NCBI GenBank assembly: GCA_036562265.1
Contig: DATCKS010000242.1
Span: 1-10,390, forward strand
Source of the DNA: DASVDK01 sp036562265 [NCBI: Thermodesulfobacteriota bacterium]
GTDB lineage: Bacteria; DASVDK01
Length of the DNA: 10,390 nucleotides
Direction: 5' to 3'
The position numbers were made by a program, and so were the translations under genes. The notes under the pieces are model-generated. The model had not been told where the DNA came from. It saw only the letters and a program-made list of their open reading frames with translations, and searched no databases. How positions within the stretch are numbered: position 1 is the first letter of the stretch; every line of letters starts with the position of its first letter. Below, in pieces: positions 6,408-10,390 of this stretch.

Positions 6408-7301
6408 ATGCTGGCGTCCCTGTACGGACTCCTGGCCGCGGCGCCGGACGGGCTCTCGCAGACCGAACTCGTGCGGCGGGCGCTCAAGCTGGCCGAGCCG
6501 AGCGGCGGCGAGTCGCTCGTGGCGGCCGTGAGTCTCGAGGTGCGCCGCCTCCTCGAGGGCGACGCGCGGTTCCGTCTCGACCCGCCCGATCGCTGGCGCC
6601 TCGCCGTGCCACCGGTGGCCGGCGGCGGTCCGTACGATCCGCCCGCCGAGACCGCGCTCGACGCCCTCACCTTCACCGTGGTCGACCTCGAGACGACCGG
6701 GTGCCGCGCCGGCGTCGACCGGGTCATCGAGATCGGCGCGGTCCGCGTCGCGGGGGGCCGGATCGCCGAGCGGTTCCGGAGCTTCGTGCACCCGGGTCGG
6801 CCGATTCCGCCGTTCGTCACGCGGCTGACCGGCATCGACGACGAGATGGTGGAAGGGGCGCCCCCCTTCGCCGCGGTCGCGGACGACGTGCGGGCCTTCG
6901 TCGGCGACTCGGTGGTCGTGGCGCACAACGCGGCCTTCGACGGACGATTCCTCGACGCCGAGCTCACCGCCGCCACGGGACGCCCGCTCGAGCGGCCGAT
7001 GCTCTGCACCCTGCGGCTCGGCCGGCGGCTTCTGGCCGGCGCCGTGCCGCGCATGAACCTCGACACGGTCGCGGACTACTACGGGTTCGCCTTCGACGGG
7101 CGCCACCGCGCGCTCGGCGACGCCGAGGTCACCGCGCTCGTCCTGACCCGCTTCCTCGAGCAGTGTGCGGACGAGGGGGTCACGAGCTGGGGTGAGCTGC
7201 GACGCCTGACCACGCAACGCCGGCCCCGCAAGCGTGCCGGGCCGGTCGACTCCAGGGAGCCGCGAGGGCGAGGGGCCCGCGCGGAGGGAGGCAGCGCATG
7301 A
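6408..7301 (+). CDS. DEDDh 3'-5' exonuclease (DnaQ-like) with N-terminal winged-helix-like domain
   Basis: 297 residues. Residues about 88-260 are a DnaQ-superfamily exonuclease. ExoI is VVDLETTG (Asp93, Glu95), ExoII is AHNAAFDG (Asp178), and ExoIII is HRALGDAEVT (His233, Asp238), so all catalytic residues of the DEDDh type are present. Such enzymes trim DNA or RNA 3' ends with two metal ions, as in the proofreading epsilon subunit or repair nucleases. The first 80 residues (DGLSQTELVRRALKL, then EVRRLLEGDARFRLDPPDRWRLA) look like a winged-helix domain of the HARE-HTH kind and may bind nucleic acid. The C-terminal 30 residues are Arg/Gly-rich and probably disordered. The PilZ gene starts within its stop (ATGA). 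A housekeeping PolIII epsilon would lack the N-terminal domain, so an accessory role is likely. Confidence 0.85.
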   Translation: MLASLYGLLAAAPDGLSQTELVRRALKLAEPSGGESLVAAVSLEVRRLLEGDARFRLDPPDRWRLAVPPVAGGGPYDPPAETALDALTFTVVDLETTGCRAGVDRVIEIGAVRVAGGRIAERFRSFVHPGRPIPPFVTRLTGIDDEMVEGAPPFAAVADDVRAFVGDSVVVAHNAAFDGRFLDAELTAATGRPLERPMLCTLRLGRRLLAGAVPRMNLDTVADYYGFAFDGRHRALGDAEVTALVLTRFLEQCADEGVTSWGELRRLTTQRRPRKRAGPVDSREPRGRGARAEGGSA

Positions 7302-7630
7302 GCCAGGGACCGGGTCGGCCAGGCGGGGAGCGCCGCGCCTCCAGGCGGGTCTCCCTCGTCGCGGAGATCGAGTACTCGAGCGACAGCCCCAGCGTCACCC
7401 GACGCCTCACCGATCTGTCGGTCGACGGTCTCTTCATCGACACGATATCCCCTCTGCCGCCCGGCACCCTCATCTCCATCCGCTTCAACCTGCCGGGCGA
7501 GGCGCTCCCCATCGTCGTGCTGGGCGAGGTGGTCTGGGGACAGGAGCACCTCGGCATGGGCGTCCGCTTCATGAACCTGCGGCCGAAGGACCGGGAGCGG
7601 ATTCGGGCCTGGATCGCCGCACAGGGGTGA
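7298..7630 (+). CDS. Single-domain PilZ protein (cyclic-di-GMP binding)
   Basis: 110 residues forming one PilZ domain and nothing else. The c-di-GMP motifs are present: the RxxxR arm in ERRASRR (Arg12-Arg16 or Arg13-Arg17) and DLSVDG (Asp39, Ser41, Gly44) after the first strands. The domain then runs PPGTLISIRFNLPGE to GMGVRFMNLRP with a C-terminal helix. The start overlaps the exonuclease stop as ATGA and is preceded by a strong GGAGGGAGG (7283-7291), so expression is probably high and coupled. No signal peptide or membrane segment, so a cytoplasmic adaptor. PilZ proteins change motility, polysaccharide export or gene expression on c-di-GMP binding; the partner here is unknown. Confidence 0.85.
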   Translation: MSQGPGRPGGERRASRRVSLVAEIEYSSDSPSVTRRLTDLSVDGLFIDTISPLPPGTLISIRFNLPGEALPIVVLGEVVWGQEHLGMGVRFMNLRPKDRERIRAWIAAQG

Positions 7631-7700
7631 CCGGGTGCGGCCTGCTTCTTGCTTCGAACGCCGAGAGGGCGTGGACTTCGAGACAGGCCTTTGAACCCGG
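7631..7700 (+). promoter_or_regulatory. Nested inverted repeats filling the gap before the receiver-PilZ gene
   Basis: CCGGGT (7631-7636) pairs with ACCCGG (7695-7700), and GGCCTG (7639-7644) with CAGGCC (7684-7689). The outer arms exactly bound the 70-base gap from the upstream stop to the ATG at 7701. No good Shine-Dalgarno sequence is visible. Folding would hide the start codon region, suggesting translational control, although GC-rich DNA makes short arms common. Confidence 0.35.
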
Positions 7701-8423
7701 ATGAGCATCCTCCTGGTCGATGCGTCGAAGCCGTTGCAGGAACTGGAGAAAGCGGCCCTCGCGCGGTTCGGGCTGCCGGTGGTGACCTGCGCGCCCGAAC
7801 GGCTCGGCGACACATTGCGGCAAGCCCGCGCGCGTCTCGTCCTCCTCTCCGAGCGGTGCGAGGACCCGGCCGGTCTCTGCCGCACGGTTCGCCAGTCGCC
7901 CGGGTTCGAGACCGTGCCGATCCTCCTCGTCACCGGTGACGAGGGACCCGAGGCTCAGGCGCGGGCGCGCGCCTGCGGCGCCGACGCCGCCCTCGGCCGT
8001 CCCTTCACCCGCGCCCGCCTCGGGCGGCGCCTGCGCAGCTATCTCGCGGGCGGCCCCGGCGGGGTCGAGTCACGCGACAGCGCCCGCGTGCCGGTGCGCG
8101 TGCCGCTCCTCTACGGCGTCGGCCGGGCGGACGTGACGGGCTACCTCTACAACCTCTCCCGTACCGGGCTCTACGTGATGGGCGAGCGGACGTTCCCGCC
8201 GGGCACGGAGCTGGTCCTGCGGCTGCAGCTCCCGAACTCGCGGCGGGAGTTCGACGGCTCCGGGCGGGTCGTCTGGGTGAACCCTCCCGGCACGCAAGCC
8301 GCCGCGTCGCCCGGCCGGCCTCCGGGCATGGGCATCGAGTTCGTCTCGCTACCGCCCCAGACCCGCAGCCTCATCGACCTCCTCGTCGCCCGCCTGATCC
8401 GCCACGGGTACGCCGTGGGTTAG
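7701..8423 (+). CDS. Degenerate receiver domain fused to a PilZ domain
   Basis: 240 residues. Residues 1-115 have the response-regulator fold (ILLVDASKP, RLVLLSERC, VPILLVTGDE, ACGADAALGRPF). The phospho-acceptor position is Ser50 rather than Asp, only one acidic residue (Asp7) remains at the N-terminal site, and the conserved Lys is Arg100. It is therefore probably a pseudo-receiver that is not phosphorylated. Residues about 120-235 are a PilZ domain with RDSAR (Arg125, Arg129) and NLSRTG (Asn151, Ser153, Gly156), so c-di-GMP binding looks intact. Receiver-PilZ fusions are frequent in Myxococcota and relatives. It follows a single-domain PilZ gene by 70 bp and could act with it in c-di-GMP-dependent control of motility or surface features. 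The upstream gap has nested inverted repeats. Confidence 0.83.
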   Translation: MSILLVDASKPLQELEKAALARFGLPVVTCAPERLGDTLRQARARLVLLSERCEDPAGLCRTVRQSPGFETVPILLVTGDEGPEAQARARACGADAALGRPFTRARLGRRLRSYLAGGPGGVESRDSARVPVRVPLLYGVGRADVTGYLYNLSRTGLYVMGERTFPPGTELVLRLQLPNSRREFDGSGRVVWVNPPGTQAAASPGRPPGMGIEFVSLPPQTRSLIDLLVARLIRHGYAVG

Positions 8424-8512
8424 GACAGGCCGTTCTCCCGCCACCGGTCGGTCTTCGAGACGTCGTCGCCATTGGAAAGAGGGGCGGCCCACCGCGGCGG
8501 CCGCGAACGCGA

Positions 8513-8616
8513 GCGGCTCCCGGGGGCGCGCGCGCCGCCTGGCCGGGTCGCCCGGTTCGCGGTAGACTCCCCGATGGGCTTCAGGCACAAAGCCAAGCGA
8601 CGACGCCAGCTTGTGC
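8513..8616 (+). promoter_or_regulatory. Possible promoter and leader hairpin upstream of the GabD-like gene
   Basis: The 224-bp gap 8424-8647 contains no convincing gene. TAGACT (8563-8568) fits the TANNNT -10 form, but the -35 region (8539-8545) is weak. GCACAA-A-GC (8585-8593) pairs with GCTTGTGC (8609-8616) with one bulged A, giving an 8-bp hairpin in the leader. A (CG)-rich 12-bp palindrome, GGCGCGCGCGCC, lies at 8525-8536, and a weak GCCGC/GCGGC hairpin (8500-8517) may end the upstream transcript. Confidence 0.3.
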
Positions 8617-8647
8617 GCGTCGCGGCGGACCGGAGGCGAACTGGGGT

Positions 8648-10096
8648 ATGGCGCAGACCGAACGGCTCCTCATCGGCGGCGAATGGGTCGAGGCGGCATC
8701 GAAGGCGGTCTTCGAGGTGACCAACCCGGCGACCGGCGACGTCATCGCGAAGGTCGCCGACGCGGGGAGGGAGGAGACCCGCCAGGCCATCCACGCGGCC
8801 GCGCGCGCCTTCCCCGAGTGGTCCGGGGCGACCGCCAAGACGCGAGCCGACGCGCTCACGAAGGCGTGCCAGCTCATGCTCGAACGCAAGGAGGAGCTGG
8901 CGCGGCTCATGACGACCGAGCAGGGCAAGCCGCTGGCCGAGGCGCGCGGCGAGGTCGTCTACGCGGCCGGCTTCCTCGAGTGGTACGCGGGCGAGGCGGT
9001 GCGGGTCTACGGCGAGACGATCCCCGCCTCGGTCACGACCAAGCGGCTCGTGGTCCTCAGGCAGCCGATCGGCGTCGTCGCCGCCATCACCCCCTGGAAC
9101 TTCCCGAGCGCCATGATCACGCGCAAGATCGCGCCGGCGCTCGCCGCGGGCTGCACGGTCGTCGTCAAGCCGGCCGAGCAGACGCCGCTCTCGGCGCTCG
9201 CCCTCGGCCGCATCTTCCTCGAGGCCGGCTTCCCGCCCGGCGTCGTCAACATCGTCACGTCACGCGACCCGCGCGAGGTCGGCGCCGAACTGCTGTCGAA
9301 CCCGATCGTGCGCAAGGTGACCTTCACCGGCTCCACCGAGGTCGGCAAGCTCCTCATGCGGCAGGCGGCCGACCAGGTGAAGAAGGTGTCGCTAGAGCTG
9401 GGCGGGCACGCGCCCTTCATCGTCTTCGAGGATGCCGACCTCGACGCGGCGGCCGACGGCGCCGTCGCCTCCAAGTTCCGCAACATGGGGCAGACCTGCG
9501 TCTGCGCCAACCGCCTCTACGTGCACCGATCGGTGGTCGACGCGTTCACGCGGAAGTTCACCGAGCGGGTTGCCAAGCTCAAGATGGGCAACGGGCTCGA
9601 GGAGGGGGTCCAGGTCGGTCCGCTGATCGACGAGCAGGGCTTCAAGAAGGTCGAGGCCCACGTGGCCGACGCCGTGGCGCAGGGCGCCGTGGTCCTCCTC
9701 GGCGGCAAGCCCCGTCGCGACGGCGCGTTCGCGAAGGGGTACTTCTACGAGCCGACGGTCCTCACCGGCGTCAAGGACTCCATGCGGATCATGAAGGAGG
9801 AGACCTTCGGCCCGGTCGCGCCGATCGAGCCGTTCGACACGGAGGACGAGGTCATCCGCAAGGCCAACGACACGCCGTACGGGCTCGCGGCCTACTTCTA
9901 CAGCCGCGACGTGGGGCGCGTCTGGCGCGTCGCCGAGCGGCTCGAGTACGGCATCGTCGGCGCCAACGACGCGCTGCCGTCGGTGCCGCAGGCGCCCTTC
10001 GGCGGCTGGAAGGAGAGCGGCATCGGCCGCGAGGGAGGCCGCGAGGGGATGGAGCCGTTCCTCGAGACCAAGTACGTCTCGATGGGGGGCATCTAG
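8648..10096 (+). CDS. gabD: Succinate-semialdehyde dehydrogenase (GabD-type aldehyde dehydrogenase)
   Basis: 482 residues, the same length as E. coli GabD, which it matches closely from end to end. It oxidises succinate semialdehyde to succinate with NAD(P)+, the last step of GABA and related catabolism, in the cytoplasm. Catalytic residues are in place: Asn151 in TPWNFP, Glu250 in SLELGG, and Cys284 in MGQTCVCANR. The family's usual LELGGN is LELGGH here (His254). The cofactor motif is KPAEQTP (Lys174, Glu177). The glutamate favours NAD+, whereas E. coli GabD has Ser there and uses NADP+. GGAGG (8632-8636) lies 11 bases before the ATG. A terminator-like hairpin follows at 10160-10200, so it is probably a single-gene unit. 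A related semialdehyde dehydrogenase (glutarate or methylmalonate type) is possible but fits less well. Confidence 0.92.
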   Translation: MAQTERLLIGGEWVEAASKAVFEVTNPATGDVIAKVADAGREETRQAIHAAARAFPEWSGATAKTRADALTKACQLMLERKEELARLMTTEQGKPLAEARGEVVYAAGFLEWYAGEAVRVYGETIPASVTTKRLVVLRQPIGVVAAITPWNFPSAMITRKIAPALAAGCTVVVKPAEQTPLSALALGRIFLEAGFPPGVVNIVTSRDPREVGAELLSNPIVRKVTFTGSTEVGKLLMRQAADQVKKVSLELGGHAPFIVFEDADLDAAADGAVASKFRNMGQTCVCANRLYVHRSVVDAFTRKFTERVAKLKMGNGLEEGVQVGPLIDEQGFKKVEAHVADAVAQGAVVLLGGKPRRDGAFAKGYFYEPTVLTGVKDSMRIMKEETFGPVAPIEPFDTEDEVIRKANDTPYGLAAYFYSRDVGRVWRVAERLEYGIVGANDALPSVPQAPFGGWKESGIGREGGREGMEPFLETKYVSMGGI

Positions 10097-10159
10097 GCGC
10101 TCGCGACCCGGCACGGCTTCCGGGCGCCCCTTCCCACCCGACGTTCGGCGGCTTGCCAG

Positions 10160-10200
10160 GGCCCTCGCACGGCGCGCAAACCCGGCCGTGCCCGAGGGCC
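10160..10200 (+). terminator. Terminator-like hairpin after the GabD-like gene
   Basis: GGCCCTCG-CACGGC (10160-10173) pairs with GCCGTG-CC-CGAGGGCC (10185-10200): 14 base pairs with a 2-base bulge and an 11-base loop. It starts 63 bases after the stop and is followed by TCTCCGTCCT, which is pyrimidine-rich but not a U-tract. It is the best terminator candidate for the dehydrogenase transcript. Confidence 0.5.
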
Positions 10201-10329
10201 TCTCCGTCCTCCCTGGGCGCGTTCCCGAGGCGACTCGAGCCTGCCGAGAGACCTCGGGTCCTGCCTGTCGATCAGCACTTGCCTCAGCAGCACTGACCGA
10301 ATCGCGCGCGTGGTGCCGCGTCTCGCCCC

Positions 10330-10354
10330 GCCCGCCTCGCGCCCTACGGCGGGC
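10330..10354. terminator. Terminator-like stem-loop near the window end
   Basis: GCCCGCC (10330-10336) and GGCGGGC (10348-10354) form a perfect 7-bp stem with an 11-base loop. There is no T-run. It could serve a gene lying outside the window on the other strand. I found no gene in 10097-10390. Confidence 0.3.
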
Positions 10355-10368
10355 AACCGGCCGAGGCC

Positions 10369-10390
10369 GAACTCGGTTCGAACCGAGTTC
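10369..10390. repeat. Perfect 22-bp palindrome at the window end
   Basis: GAACTCGGTTC is followed immediately by its exact reverse complement GAACCGAGTTC, and the palindrome's last base is the last base of the window. It could be a repressor operator for the next gene or an artefact of a contig or fragment end. The centre GGTTCGAACC recalls a tRNA T-loop, but no tRNA fits around it. Confidence 0.6.

Noticed and set aside
4420-7066. Long - strand open frames opposite iorA, iorB and the exonuclease (4420-5841, 5510-7066)
   Set aside because: Antisense shadows with Arg/His/Asp-rich composition and no recognisable fold; all three + strand genes have clear family motifs.
8521-8540. CG-alternating tract as a Z-DNA or functional site
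   Set aside because: Short and expected in DNA of this composition; nothing else supports a function.
8574-8720. A small basic ORF beginning MGFRHKAKRRRQ, starting near the predicted transcript start
   Set aside because: It overlaps the start of the GabD-like gene, has no ribosome-binding site, and its tail is Arg/Ser-rich out-of-frame dehydrogenase sequence. I could not support it as a gene.
8611-10296. A 561-residue + strand open frame across the GabD-like gene
   Set aside because: Out-of-frame shadow; the 8648-10096 frame matches GabD along its entire length.
10310-10390. Possible tRNA 3' part, because GGTTCGAACC resembles a T-loop
   Set aside because: With a 7-base T-loop the stem does not pair, and no anticodon arm, D-arm or acceptor stem fits the upstream sequence.

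Overview
The window is high-GC bacterial DNA (about 70-77% in hand-counted lines from roughly base 720 onward, 48-60% in most of the first 600 bases). It looks like an uncultivated Gram-negative bacterium of the former Deltaproteobacteria (Myxococcota, Binatota or Desulfobacterota type). Three things suggest this: a FadL-like outer-membrane barrel tail, a receiver-PilZ protein of a kind common in Myxococcota, and sigma-70-like promoters of the TTGAC-N17/18-TANNNT form. The taxonomy is inference; no rRNA or other marker gene is present. I see no transposase, phage gene, CRISPR array or tRNA.

Layout. 1-165: 3' end of an outer-membrane beta-barrel gene (+). 236-1921: a lipoprotein with Ig-like segments on the - strand, convergent with the barrel gene; its 3' quarter has clearly different composition from the rest. 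1922-2270: a divergent control region with a promoter on each strand, palindromes and a leader hairpin. 2271-2891: a short exported TolB/FlgO-like protein (+), followed by two perfect stem-loops (2896-2921, 2944-2970). 3111-6349: an operon with its own promoter (3017-3045), encoding an isochorismatase-type cysteine hydrolase and the alpha and beta subunits of an indolepyruvate:ferredoxin-oxidoreductase-like enzyme (IorAB). 6408-8423: a DEDDh exonuclease with an N-terminal helix-turn-helix-like extension, a single-domain PilZ protein whose start overlaps the exonuclease stop, and a degenerate receiver-PilZ protein. 8648-10096: a GabD-type succinate-semialdehyde dehydrogenase. 10097-10390: non-coding, with two terminator-like hairpins and a perfect 22-bp palindrome at the window end.

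How the genes may work together. IorAB normally converts arylpyruvates from aromatic amino acids to aryl-acetyl-CoA, CO2 and reduced ferredoxin. Here both subunits are diverged at family signature motifs, and a hydrolase with an intact Asp-Lys-Cys triad heads the operon, so the substrate may differ. The two PilZ proteins suggest a cyclic-di-GMP output module. The dehydrogenase fits carbon and GABA catabolism and appears to be its own transcription unit.

The best candidates for something new are the diverged IorAB/hydrolase operon, a 6-codon mini-ORF with ATGA overlaps at both ends joining its first two genes, and the winged-helix/DEDDh exonuclease that appears to be transcribed without a leader.
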